Assembly: GCA_050735975.1 (NCBI GenBank)
Contig: JBOHVS010000146.1
Span: 1 to 5,848, forward strand
Direction: 5' to 3'
Length of the DNA stretch: 5,848 nt
Origin: DATMBL01 sp050735975
Lineage (GTDB): Bacteria; Desulfobacterota; Binatia; UBA9968
Within the stretch, counting starts at the first letter, position 1. The number at the start of each line of letters is the position of its first letter. Position numbers and translations under genes: made by a program. The notes beneath the pieces were generated by a model. It had not been told where the DNA came from. It was given only the letters and a program-made list of their open reading frames with translations, and ran no database searches. Shown here in pieces: positions 1 to 5,848 of this stretch.

Positions 1-231
1 CACCCGGGTAAGCACGACACGGTAGACTTGCTATTTGCGGTGAATGGCCTGCCGGTGGCGACGTGCGAGTTAAAAAATCCGGGGACCCACCAGAATTGGT
101 GGCACGCCAAGAAGCAATACCAACAAGATCGCGACCCGCGCGCGCCGCTGTTCCAGTTCAAGAAGCGGGCGCTCGTGCATTTTGCCGGCGACCCGGACGA
201 AGTTTCACATGACGACCTGCCTGCGCAATGA
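1..231 (+). CDS. hsdR: Type I restriction endonuclease subunit R (HsdR), N-terminal nuclease fragment, 5'-partial, ends by frameshift
   Basis: The frame is open from base 1, so the gene begins before the window. It encodes the end of the HsdR N-terminal nuclease domain, which makes the double-strand cut in a type I restriction-modification complex. The PD-(D/E)xK-type core is visible: Asp at 25-27, a hydrophobic strand with VNGLPVAT, then the E-L-K triad at 67-75. The family-typical blocks KQYQQDRDPRAPLF and ALVHFAGDPDEV follow. After DPDEV (about 202) this frame continues with unrelated residues to a TGA at 229-231, while the family sequence resumes one frame over in the next entry. Both pieces are therefore one gene with a frameshift. 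The TTG at 28 is not a real start. Family assignment is secure. Whether the break is biological or a sequencing or assembly error cannot be told from this window. Confidence 0.85.
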   Translation, partial: HPGKHDTVDLLFAVNGLPVATCELKNPGTHQNWWHAKKQYQQDRDPRAPLFQFKKRALVHFAGDPDEVSHDDLPAQ

Positions 232-2728
232 TGCAACGCATTTCTTACCGTTCAATCGCGGCAGTCACCCGGGTGAAGTTCAATGCGGCATGGGCAACCC
301 CCAACATCCGTCCGGTTACCGGGCAGGTTACTTCTGGGAGGAGGTTCTTCAGCGCGACAGCTTCCTCGATATTCTCGGCCACTTCATGTTTGTCGAAAAG
401 ATCGACGAGAAGATCGACGACGGCAAGGGCAGCAAGAAACGGGTCATCAAAGAGAACATGATTTTCCCGCGCTACCATCAGCTCGACTCCGTGCGGAAGC
501 TGGTGCTCGCCGCCGGTCGAGAAAGAACCGGGCAGAATTATCTGATCCAACACTCCGCCGGCAGTGGCAAGACCAACAGCATCTCCTGGCTGTCCCATCG
601 GCTGGCGAGCTTGCACGATAACGACAACCAAAAGATTTTCGATTGTGTGATCGTGATTACCGATCGCCTCGTTTTGGATCAGCAGCTTCAAGACGCGATC
701 TATCAGATCGAGCACGCCCAAGGAGTGGTCAAGGCCATCGATCAAGACTCGAAGCAATTAGCCACCGCGCTGGTCGATGGAACGAAGATCGTCGTCACGA
801 CGTTGCAGAAGTTTCCCTTTGTTCTGCGCGGCCTGCTTCACGTGGCCGGCGCCGAGACCCAGGAGAAAGCGACGCCGGAAGAAAGGAAACAGGCCAAGGA
901 GTGGGAAGCGGCAATTGCGAAAAGAAAATACGCCGTGATCGTCGACGAAGCGCATTCCAGTCAGACCGGCGAATCGGCGCGGGAGCTGAAAGCCATTCTT
1001 GGGGCGGCGACCAATAATGACGAGGAAGGCGAAGTGGATTGGGAAGACCGGCTGAATGATGTGATGCAATCGAGAGGCAAGCAGGCCAATCTAAGCTTCT
1101 TCGCTTTTACGGCTACGCCGAAAGGCAAAACCCTCGAGCTATTTGGTCGGATGGGAACAAGCGGCAAGCCGGAACCGTTTCATATCTACAGCATGCGCCA
1201 GGCGATCGAAGAAGAATTCATTCTCGACGTTTTAACGAACTACACCACTTACAAGACTTATTACCGTTTGTTGAAGGCGGCGGAAGACGACCCCAAGCTG
1301 CCGAAGAAAAAAGCGGCGCGGGCACTCGCCAAGTTCGTGAGCTTTCATCCTTACAACATCGAGCAAAAAACCGAAGTCATGGTCGAGCATTTTCGCCGTA
1401 GCGTAAAGCAACGCCTCGGCGGACGCGCGAAAGCGATGGTTGTCACGTCTTCACGTCTCCACGCGGTACGTTACAAACTCGCGTTCGATCATTACATCGC
1501 GGAAAACGGCTATACGGATATTCGGACACTGGTCGCGTTTAGCGGCAAAGTCAAAGATCCCGACACGGGGCAAGAATATACCGAACCGGGAATGAATACA
1601 GATGTGGTGACCGGGAAGGCCATCAGCGAACTACAGTTGCCGGAGCGCTTTGAATCGAGCGACTACCAGATTCTCCTAGTGGCCAATAAATACCAAACCG
1701 GTTTCGATCAACCGCTGCTCCACACGATGTACGTGGATAAACGGCTCGACGGCGTGCAGGCGGTGCAGACGCTATCACGTTTGAATCGGATGATTCCCGG
1801 CAAGGATGCGCCGTTTGTTTTGGATTTTATCAATGAAGCCGAAGACATCTACCGAGCATTCAAACCGTATTACGACAAGACGGGGCTCCGTGAACCTTCC
1901 GACCCGTCGCAGTTGGAGACGCTGAAACACGAGCTCGATCAGCCTCAAGTTTATCACTGGAGTGAAGTAGAAGCCTTTGCCAGAATTTTTTACAAACCGG
2001 TGGAAAAACAAACTCCAGCCGACCACGCTCATATGCAGATTCATCTCCAGCCGGCCGTAGATCGCTTCAACGCGATGGCTGATGAGGATAAGCAGACAGA
2101 ATTCCGCGAGAAACTCAGCGCTTATGTAAAACTTTACTCTTTTCTGAGCCAGATCATCCCGTACGCTGATGCAGAGCTGGAAATGCTCTACAGCTATGGG
2201 CGGTTTTTACTGCCGCATCTACCGCGGGATCGCGGCGAGGTCGTCAAAGTAGGTGATGACGTGTCTCTCCAGTATTATCGATTGGAACGCGTTTTCTCGG
2301 GCGCGATCCTGGTTAAGGAGGGTGAAGCCGCATGGGTCAAAAGCCTGGCGGAAGTTGGTACCGGCAAAGCCAAGGATGAGAAAATCCCGCTTTCGGAAAT
2401 CATCCAGGTCCTAAACGAACGTTTCGGAACGGAATTCAACGAGGAAGACCGGCTCTTCTTTCAACAGATTAAAGAGAAAGCCTGCAATGACAATCAAGTG
2501 ATTCAGACCGCCCTTGCTAATCCACTTGACAAGTTCGAGCTTGGCATCCGAAAAGTAATCGAAGATCTCATGATCGCGCGCATGGGAGAGAACGACAAGA
2601 TCGTGACTCGATACATGGCGGACAATGACTTCCAGGGCACGGCCTTCCCGATTCTCGCAAAGGAAATTTTTGAGACGATTCGGGCGCGTGAAACAGAATC
2701 GTCGGGTGCGTCCAACGCGAAGCCTTGA
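182..2728 (+). CDS. hsdR: Type I restriction endonuclease subunit R (HsdR), translocase motor and C-terminal part
   Basis: This is the ATP-driven DNA translocase of a type I restriction-modification complex, a superfamily 2 motor that reels in DNA before cleavage. Numbering from the TTG at 182, homology really begins near the ATG at 209 (MTT, then FLPFNRG). The motifs are a Q-motif region PRYHQL with Gln100, Walker A SAGSGKT 125-131, motif Ia VIVITDRLVLDQQ, motif II DEAH 255-258, and motif III FTATPKG with TATP at 310-313. The second RecA domain has YQTGFD 504-509 (motif V) and QAVQTLSRLNR 526-536 (motif VI). A helical C-terminal region of roughly 300 residues follows, with the family-typical ADAELEMLYSYGRFL segment. 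All motor residues are intact and only the junction to the nuclease domain is broken. Neither the TTG at 182 nor the ATG at 209 is likely to be a native start. No hsdM or hsdS lies downstream, so they would be upstream if present. Confidence 0.93.
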   Translation: MPATRTKFHMTTCLRNDATHFLPFNRGSHPGEVQCGMGNPQHPSGYRAGYFWEEVLQRDSFLDILGHFMFVEKIDEKIDDGKGSKKRVIKENMIFPRYHQLDSVRKLVLAAGRERTGQNYLIQHSAGSGKTNSISWLSHRLASLHDNDNQKIFDCVIVITDRLVLDQQLQDAIYQIEHAQGVVKAIDQDSKQLATALVDGTKIVVTTLQKFPFVLRGLLHVAGAETQEKATPEERKQAKEWEAAIAKRKYAVIVDEAHSSQTGESARELKAILGAATNNDEEGEVDWEDRLNDVMQSRGKQANLSFFAFTATPKGKTLELFGRMGTSGKPEPFHIYSMRQAIEEEFILDVLTNYTTYKTYYRLLKAAEDDPKLPKKKAARALAKFVSFHPYNIEQKTEVMVEHFRRSVKQRLGGRAKAMVVTSSRLHAVRYKLAFDHYIAENGYTDIRTLVAFSGKVKDPDTGQEYTEPGMNTDVVTGKAISELQLPERFESSDYQILLVANKYQTGFDQPLLHTMYVDKRLDGVQAVQTLSRLNRMIPGKDAPFVLDFINEAEDIYRAFKPYYDKTGLREPSDPSQLETLKHELDQPQVYHWSEVEAFARIFYKPVEKQTPADHAHMQIHLQPAVDRFNAMADEDKQTEFREKLSAYVKLYSFLSQIIPYADAELEMLYSYGRFLLPHLPRDRGEVVKVGDDVSLQYYRLERVFSGAILVKEGEAAWVKSLAEVGTGKAKDEKIPLSEIIQVLNERFGTEFNEEDRLFFQQIKEKACNDNQVIQTALANPLDKFELGIRKVIEDLMIARMGENDKIVTRYMADNDFQGTAFPILAKEIFETIRARETESSGASNAKP
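199..211 (+). other. Single-base frameshift site within hsdR
   Basis: The upstream frame reads DPDEV up to 204, and the downstream frame reads MTT from 209. The bases between are GTTTCACATG. Removing C206 gives GTT TAC ATG, which translates to V-Y-M and restores the DEVYMTT wording usual in HsdR proteins. Removing one T of 203-205 instead would give V-H-M. The simplest explanation is one inserted base, most likely C206. There is no long homopolymer or short tandem repeat here, so slippage-based phase variation is not suggested. Confidence 0.8.
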
Positions 2729-2904
2729 ATTCTGTGCGGATAGACGAAAGCGCGGACTATCATCGCGCGGATGCTTTGCGCTTGCGGTGTACCGCCTCTT
2801 GTGAGACGGGCCGAAAACCCACGTTAGGACTTGCCGAGAGGTGGCGGGTGAGTTAGGGTAGCGAAGGTTTTGGATTCTATCAATGGGGCATGTGTAAATC
2901 CGAA

Positions 2905-2909
2905 AGGAG
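2905..2909 (+). promoter_or_regulatory. Shine-Dalgarno site deciding the deacetylase start
   Basis: The bases AAAGGAG at 2903-2909 lie 7 nt before the ATG at 2917. This is near-ideal spacing. The in-frame ATG at 2890 lies upstream of this site and has no comparable ribosome binding sequence, so 2917 is preferred as the start. Confidence 0.75.
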
Positions 2910-2916
2910 CAAGGAA

Positions 2917-3777
2917 ATGCTTCAAGAGCGTCATATTAAGGAGAAACTCGGGTGGCCGGAGAATCGCCGTATGGCGGTTACGTTGACCTTTGACTTTCAG
3001 GGTGGCGAGGACGTGAGGCCGGATCGCAACGGAAAGATCAACCACGAGGAGTGGACCCAGGCGGAATATGGACCCAGGACCGGCATTTGGCGCATTCTGA
3101 GAATTCTCGAGGAGACCGGTGTCAAAGCAACGTTTCTTACTTGTGGCGGGATCGCCGAACGTTACCCGGAGCAGGTCAAGGCTGTAGTGCAAAACGGGCA
3201 CGAGATTGCCGGGCACGGGTATCATCATGAAGTGGCGCGGGATCTCACCTTGGAGCAGGAACGGGAAGTGATCCAAAAGACTACGGCAATGATTGAAAAG
3301 CGCACGGGGAAACGGCCGGTCGGATGGCGGTCCTGTACGCAGAGCCCTAACAGCCTGGAATTGCTGATGGAGAATGGCTATCTCTGGAACAGCAACTCTT
3401 TTGCCTACGATCTGCCGTTTGTTTGGGAACAGAACGACCGCGCGCTCGTCGAGCTGCCGCGGCAGCCCTTCGGCGACGGTAGGACTTACGGTCACCGCGA
3501 TTCCGGTAACCCGGACGATGCACTCGTGATCTGGAAAGGACTGTTCGACGATCTGTACGAAGAGTCGAAGTTGAGGCCGACGTTCTGTCCGTTTCAATTC
3601 CACCCCTACATTTCGAGCCGGCCCGGCAGGGCACGAGCTTTGAAGGAAATCATTCAGTACATGCGCAAGCACGACGGCGTTTGGTTCGCCCGCGGCAGCG
3701 AAGTAGCCGAGTTGACTCTCAAGGTTGCCGCGAATGTGTCAAGAAAACCGGTACTGAAGGAAGCCGTCGGTTCATGA
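2917..3777 (+). CDS. Polysaccharide deacetylase family protein (PuuE/PgdA-like, cytoplasmic type)
   Basis: This is a NodB-homology carbohydrate esterase 4-type protein of 286 residues, counted from the ATG at 2917. An in-frame ATG at 2890 would add nine residues. The first strand reads LTFDFQGGED, with the presumed metal or catalytic Asp26 and a GGED run at 29-32. This form is typical of the PuuE (allantoinase)/Helicobacter PgdA branch rather than the classic TFDDG of chitin deacetylases. The second metal motif is H-x3-H at His100 and His104 (GHGYHHE). A conserved GWRSCTQSPN loop (136-145) and a late FHPYISSRPGR block with His229 follow. There is no signal peptide or membrane segment, so it should act in the cytoplasm. 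It probably hydrolyses an N-acyl or cyclic amide bond, but the substrate cannot be named. No purine-catabolism gene is adjacent, so a PuuE role is not supported by context. A terminator closes the unit downstream. Family confidence is high and substrate confidence is low. Confidence 0.9.
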   Translation: MLQERHIKEKLGWPENRRMAVTLTFDFQGGEDVRPDRNGKINHEEWTQAEYGPRTGIWRILRILEETGVKATFLTCGGIAERYPEQVKAVVQNGHEIAGHGYHHEVARDLTLEQEREVIQKTTAMIEKRTGKRPVGWRSCTQSPNSLELLMENGYLWNSNSFAYDLPFVWEQNDRALVELPRQPFGDGRTYGHRDSGNPDDALVIWKGLFDDLYEESKLRPTFCPFQFHPYISSRPGRARALKEIIQYMRKHDGVWFARGSEVAELTLKVAANVSRKPVLKEAVGS

Positions 3778-3798
3778 GGCGGAACGAAAGCACGTAGT

Positions 3799-3810
3799 CG
3801 CTCCGGAGCG
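3799..3810. repeat. Perfect 12-bp palindrome downstream of the deacetylase
   Basis: CGCTCCGGAGCG reads the same on both strands. It lies 22 bp after the deacetylase stop and just before the terminator hairpin. It could be a protein-binding site or simply chance in GC-rich sequence. Nothing nearby decides between these. Confidence 0.35.
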
Positions 3811-3826
3811 GGAGCAAGTAGACCGA

Positions 3827-3858
3827 AAAAGGCCTGGCGCGAGAGCGCTGGGCCTTTT
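3827..3858 (+). terminator. Rho-independent terminator after the deacetylase gene
   Basis: A 14-bp stem pairs 3827-3840 with 3845-3858 around a GAGA tetraloop (3841-3844). Twelve pairs are Watson-Crick and two are adjacent G-T wobbles. The four A-T pairs at its base end in a TTTT run at 3855-3858, and the matching A-run on the 5' side would let it work on either strand. It lies about 50 bp after the deacetylase stop and separates that gene from the next. Confidence 0.85.
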
Positions 3859-3921
3859 ATGTGTAAAAGCTGTTACAAAGTCACGCTGCAGCTTAGTCCT
3901 TAGGCTCACGTCAAGCTTCTA

Positions 3922-4701
3922 ATGAAAGTATTCACCTCCATTTGCTCTTCGGCGCTCGTCATTGTTCTGGTGAGCTCTGCAACCGCAGGCCACGCGCAAC
4001 AAGAGAAGAAAGCGCTGAACCGTTCATCGCCAACTGAGAAAGACACGTTTGCAGACGCAGAATTGGCAAGGCTTCGGGCCGACGTTATAGAAAAAATGAG
4101 GGAGTCCCGCGCGCAATCCGAAAAGCTGTTGGCCTTGCACGAACAGGAGAAAGAGCGGCTCACGAAAGAGTATCAGGAACGCCGCTCACTTTATGCGCAA
4201 GGTCTGATCTCGGGCCGAGAAGTTACCGACATGGAGGTCGCCCTTACTTACGCCATCACCCGAGTGCACGAGGTGAAGCGGTGGATATCGGAAGATGAGA
4301 TCGCGATTTCAGAGGCCACGTTGCGGGATGAATTGCTTCGTTTACCGGCGTTAGCTCTCGGCGGCTACAGCGAGACCGCCGCGTTGATTCGCTTCAACGG
4401 CACTGCATTGTGGTCGCTTGGCGACGCGCCAAGGATCCAAGAGTTTTTCAACGAAACCTTTGGTCGGGCCCTGCCGATTAGCGCGTTTGGCCAAACATCA
4501 GCTCACGATCGAATGAAATTCGATCATCGCGAAGCGATAGATGTCGCGCTTCATCCCGACAGCAACGAGGGTCGATCATTACTCGGCTATCTCCGGCAGG
4601 CTGGAATACCGTTTATCGCGTTCAGAAACGCCGTCCCGGGCGCCGCGACCGGCGCTCACATCCATATTGGCAAGCCTTCGATCAGAAATACCTCTCGGTA
4701 G
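3922..4701 (+). CDS. Predicted exported coiled-coil protein with a conserved-looking His/Asp-rich C-terminal domain, function unknown
   Basis: This 259-residue protein starts with a clear Sec signal peptide: MKVF, a hydrophobic stretch ALVIVLVSSATA, and probable cleavage after GHA at 23-25. Residues 40-135 are rich in Glu, Lys, Arg, Leu and Ala. They form a probable helical hairpin whose LYAQGLISGREVTDMEVAL turn resembles the coiled coils of TolC and membrane-fusion proteins. The C-terminal domain (about 150-253) contains SAHDRMKFDHREAIDVALHP (193-212), GIPFIAFRNAVPG and GAHIHIG (244-250). The clustered His195, Asp201, His202, Asp207, His211, His246 and His248 look like metal ligands. The HxH and H..D elements recall LAS/M15-type peptidases, but the His-to-Asp spacings do not match that signature, so I leave the function open. 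Site of action is probably the periplasm. The Shine-Dalgarno is weak; the start rests on the signal peptide. NUDIX follows 60 bp later. Confidence 0.85.
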   Translation: MKVFTSICSSALVIVLVSSATAGHAQQEKKALNRSSPTEKDTFADAELARLRADVIEKMRESRAQSEKLLALHEQEKERLTKEYQERRSLYAQGLISGREVTDMEVALTYAITRVHEVKRWISEDEIAISEATLRDELLRLPALALGGYSETAALIRFNGTALWSLGDAPRIQEFFNETFGRALPISAFGQTSAHDRMKFDHREAIDVALHPDSNEGRSLLGYLRQAGIPFIAFRNAVPGAATGAHIHIGKPSIRNTSR

Positions 4702-4761
4702 GCGTCATGGATCGTCCATCATTGCGATCGGGCGCCTTCTGCAAGCAATACACGGAATCCT

Positions 4762-5481
4762 ATGAGCGAGATCACTCGGATCACTAAAGCCTCGACGGTT
4801 ATCTTGGTCCGGGCTCATGAGAACGGCGGCCCCGAAGTGCTCATGACTCGACGCCCGCAAGAGATGAAAACTCTCGGCGGTTTTTTGGTATTTCCTGGCG
4901 GCGCTGTCGAGAAGGAGGACTGGTCGGATGCGATGATGGCTCGTTGCCGTGGTTTATTGGCCTCGGAAGCACAAAAGCTGCTTGGCGCTCAAATCCCACC
5001 GGAGATGGCTTTGGGTCACTGGGTGGCCGCGGCCAGAGAGCTTTTCGAGGAGACCGGTATCTATCTTTTCGTTAATGGAACGGGCAGTTTTCCTGGACCC
5101 AAACAACTCGGGTCAACTAAGAGGTTGGCTGTAAAACGCAAAACTTTGGCTGACGGTCGGCTCACCTTTCCACAATTGTTGGCGTCGGAAAAGCTGTTTT
5201 GCGATTTGGGCCGCCTAGGTTATCTGTTCCATCGCGTCACCCCGGAGAAATACCCCGTCCGATTCGACACCCGCTTCTATGTAGCTGCACTCCCGGCCGA
5301 TCAGAAGCCCCTGGCCGCGTCCGAAGAGGTGGCTGAGAGTCTCTGGATTTCGCCTGAGGCCGCATTGGAACGGTCCGAACGCGGCCAGTTCCCAATGATG
5401 CCACCCACCATCATTGCGCTGCGCACCTTGGCCGATCATGGATCATGGGATAATTTGCGAAGCGCTTATCATCTTGTCTAA
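4762..5481 (+). CDS. NUDIX hydrolase with an insertion inside the Nudix box (NUDT19-like architecture)
   Basis: This 239-residue soluble protein should hydrolyse a nucleoside diphosphate linked to another moiety, using a divalent metal. The Nudix box is split. FPGG(AVEKED) at 44-53 gives the first half, and R-E-L-F-E-E-T-G at 92-99 gives the catalytic second half with the metal-binding Glu pair 96-97. From G47 to R92 is 45 positions, where a standard GX5EX7REUXEEXGU box has 14, so about 31 residues are inserted. The acidic residue of GX5E is Asp53. Both traits are known in NUDT19-type CoA/nucleotide diphosphatases, so CoA derivatives are a plausible substrate, but nothing here proves it. The N-terminal strand ASTVILVRA (10-18) and LMTRRP (27-32) fit the Nudix fold. 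There is no signal peptide. The start is the ATG at 4762, with a weak GGA five nt upstream. It may be co-transcribed with the preceding gene. Confidence 0.9.
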   Translation: MSEITRITKASTVILVRAHENGGPEVLMTRRPQEMKTLGGFLVFPGGAVEKEDWSDAMMARCRGLLASEAQKLLGAQIPPEMALGHWVAAARELFEETGIYLFVNGTGSFPGPKQLGSTKRLAVKRKTLADGRLTFPQLLASEKLFCDLGRLGYLFHRVTPEKYPVRFDTRFYVAALPADQKPLAASEEVAESLWISPEAALERSERGQFPMMPPTIIALRTLADHGSWDNLRSAYHLV

Positions 5482-5507
5482 TTGGCTGCGGCAGCCGGAT
5501 GCCCGGA

Positions 5508-5529
5508 AGGCCCGGCAATTCCCCGGCCT
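5508..5529 (+). other. GC-rich hairpin after the NUDIX gene (weak terminator candidate)
   Basis: AGGCC at 5508-5512 pairs with GGCCT at 5525-5529, and the stem can extend by GG/CC with one bulged C. No T-run follows, so this is not a standard Rho-independent terminator. It may only slow or punctuate transcription before the next promoter. Confidence 0.25.
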
Positions 5530-5557
5530 CCTATCGTCTGAAAGCTGTGCCGCCTAT

Positions 5558-5585
5558 CAGGCAATTTGATGATTTAGGGTGCCTG
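5558..5585. repeat. Inverted repeat flanking the putative -35 of the phosphorylase promoter
   Basis: CAGGCA (5558-5563) and TGCCTG (5580-5585) are exact reverse complements separated by 16 bp. They bracket the candidate -35 hexamer and part of the spacer. As DNA this could be an operator, and as RNA a stem with a 16-nt loop. Six-base arms can arise by chance. Confidence 0.3.
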
Positions 5586-5594
5586 TGGTAAAGT
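5566..5594 (+). promoter_or_regulatory. Candidate sigma-70-type promoter for the glucan phosphorylase gene
   Basis: TTGATG (5566-5571) and TAAAGT (5589-5594) are separated by exactly 17 bp. A TGG immediately precedes the second hexamer, which fits an extended -10 (TGn). Each hexamer matches 4 of 6 consensus bases. It lies in the 206-bp gap before the phosphorylase start, where a promoter is expected. Transcription would begin near 5601. Confidence 0.35.
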
Positions 5595-5687
5595 CACAAA
5601 AATGGTAAACAAATTCACCGCTTACCCTTCTTCTTCCAGCCTAAATCGCACGCCGACGTAAGAGCAATCGAGTACCCGCACGAGGCC

Positions 5688-5848
5688 ATGAAGCAAAAAT
5701 TGTTGAACTCTCTACCTGGGACAATCGCCTATTTCTCAATGGACGTGGCTATCGAGTCCGAAATCCCCACTTATAGCGGTGGATTGGGCATTTTGGCCGG
5801 CGATATGCTGCGCTCAGCCGCTGACTTGGAGCTCTGTATGGTGGGAGT
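5688..5848 (+). CDS. glgP: Alpha-glucan (glycogen/maltodextrin) phosphorylase, N-terminal part, runs off the window end
   Basis: The first 53 codons of a GT35-family phosphorylase are visible. The enzyme releases glucose 1-phosphate from alpha-1,4-glucans with pyridoxal phosphate. The segment IAYFSMDVAIESEIPTYSGG, followed by LGILAGDMLRSAADLELCMVG, is the diagnostic N-terminus of the GlgP-type alpha-glucan phosphorylase family, in which IPTYSGGLGxLAGDxLRSAADL is near-invariant. The start at ATG 5688 has a GAGG at 5682-5685, only 2 nt away, so initiation may be weak. The frame is open upstream to a TAA at 5589-5591 but offers no other ATG, GTG or TTG start before family homology begins. The cofactor lysine and active-site residues lie beyond the window. 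It is probably transcribed from the candidate promoter around 5566-5594, in the cytoplasmic storage-glucan degradation pathway. Confidence 0.88.
   Translation, partial: MKQKLLNSLPGTIAYFSMDVAIESEIPTYSGGLGILAGDMLRSAADLELCMVG

Noticed and set aside
182..208. Phase-variable or programmed frameshifting in hsdR
   Set aside because: No homopolymer longer than three bases, no tandem repeat, and no slippery heptamer with a downstream structure is evident at the break.
245..757. Antisense open frame of 170 codons opposite hsdR
   Set aside because: It overlaps conserved HsdR motor motifs including Walker A, and its translation resembles no family I know.
2729..2916. Possible promoter or short RNA between hsdR and the deacetylase, including TTGCCG-17-TAGGGT at 2831-2859 and GCGGT-GT-ACCGC at 2784-2795
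   Set aside because: The -10 element matches only three of six consensus bases, and the repeat loop of two bases cannot form an RNA hairpin. Nothing else structured is seen.
2824..3672. Long antisense open frame (282 codons, - strand)
   Set aside because: It lies wholly opposite the deacetylase, has low-complexity composition without a recognisable domain, and has no own ribosome site. It is a shadow of a GC-rich coding strand.
3877..3884. Octamer AAAGTCAC shared by the upstream regions of the exported-protein gene and glgP (also at 5590-5597)
   Set aside because: A single shared 8-mer in nearly 6 kb is not unusual, and its position relative to the two genes differs.
4541..4765. Small + strand frame overlapping the end of the exported-protein gene and the NUDIX start
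   Set aside because: Most of it overlaps a conserved coding domain in another frame, with no Shine-Dalgarno and no recognisable product.
5484..5496. Hairpin GGCTG-CGG-CAGCC just after the NUDIX stop
   Set aside because: Short stem, three-base loop and no following T-run, so a terminator call is not supported.

Overview
All recognisable genes lie on the + strand. GC content is moderate to high, and Shine-Dalgarno strength varies from gene to gene. One product carries a Gram-negative-type Sec signal peptide followed by a TolC/membrane-fusion-like coiled coil. This suggests a free-living Gram-negative soil or sediment bacterium. The style of the secreted protein and of the NUDIX protein recalls Acidobacteriota and similar metagenome-derived lineages, but no phylogenetic marker is present, so this is only an impression.

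Layout. (1) Positions 1-2728 hold the greater part of a type I restriction enzyme R (HsdR) subunit. Its 5' end lies outside the window. The reading frame is interrupted at about position 206 by a single-base net insertion that separates the nuclease domain from the intact translocase motor. (2) Positions 2917-3777 hold a PuuE/PgdA-type polysaccharide deacetylase with an excellent Shine-Dalgarno site. A strong hairpin plus T-run terminator follows at 3827-3858. (3) Positions 3922-4701 encode a predicted exported protein with an amphipathic coiled coil and a conserved-looking His/Asp-rich C-terminal domain of unassigned function. (4) Positions 4762-5481 encode a NUDIX hydrolase whose Nudix box is split by an insertion of about 31 residues. 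(5) From 5688 to the window end runs the first 53 codons of a GlgP-type alpha-glucan phosphorylase. It is preceded by a possible extended -10 promoter and an inverted repeat.

How the genes relate. The restriction gene looks like the distal end of an R-M locus whose M and S genes would lie upstream, outside the window. The deacetylase is a separate transcription unit closed by its own terminator. The exported protein and the NUDIX gene are 60 bp apart and could be co-transcribed, but share no obvious pathway. The phosphorylase probably starts a new unit for storage-glucan breakdown. I see no CRISPR array, tRNA, rRNA, insertion sequence or attachment site, and no convincing new multi-gene system. 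The least explained item is the C-terminal domain of the exported protein.
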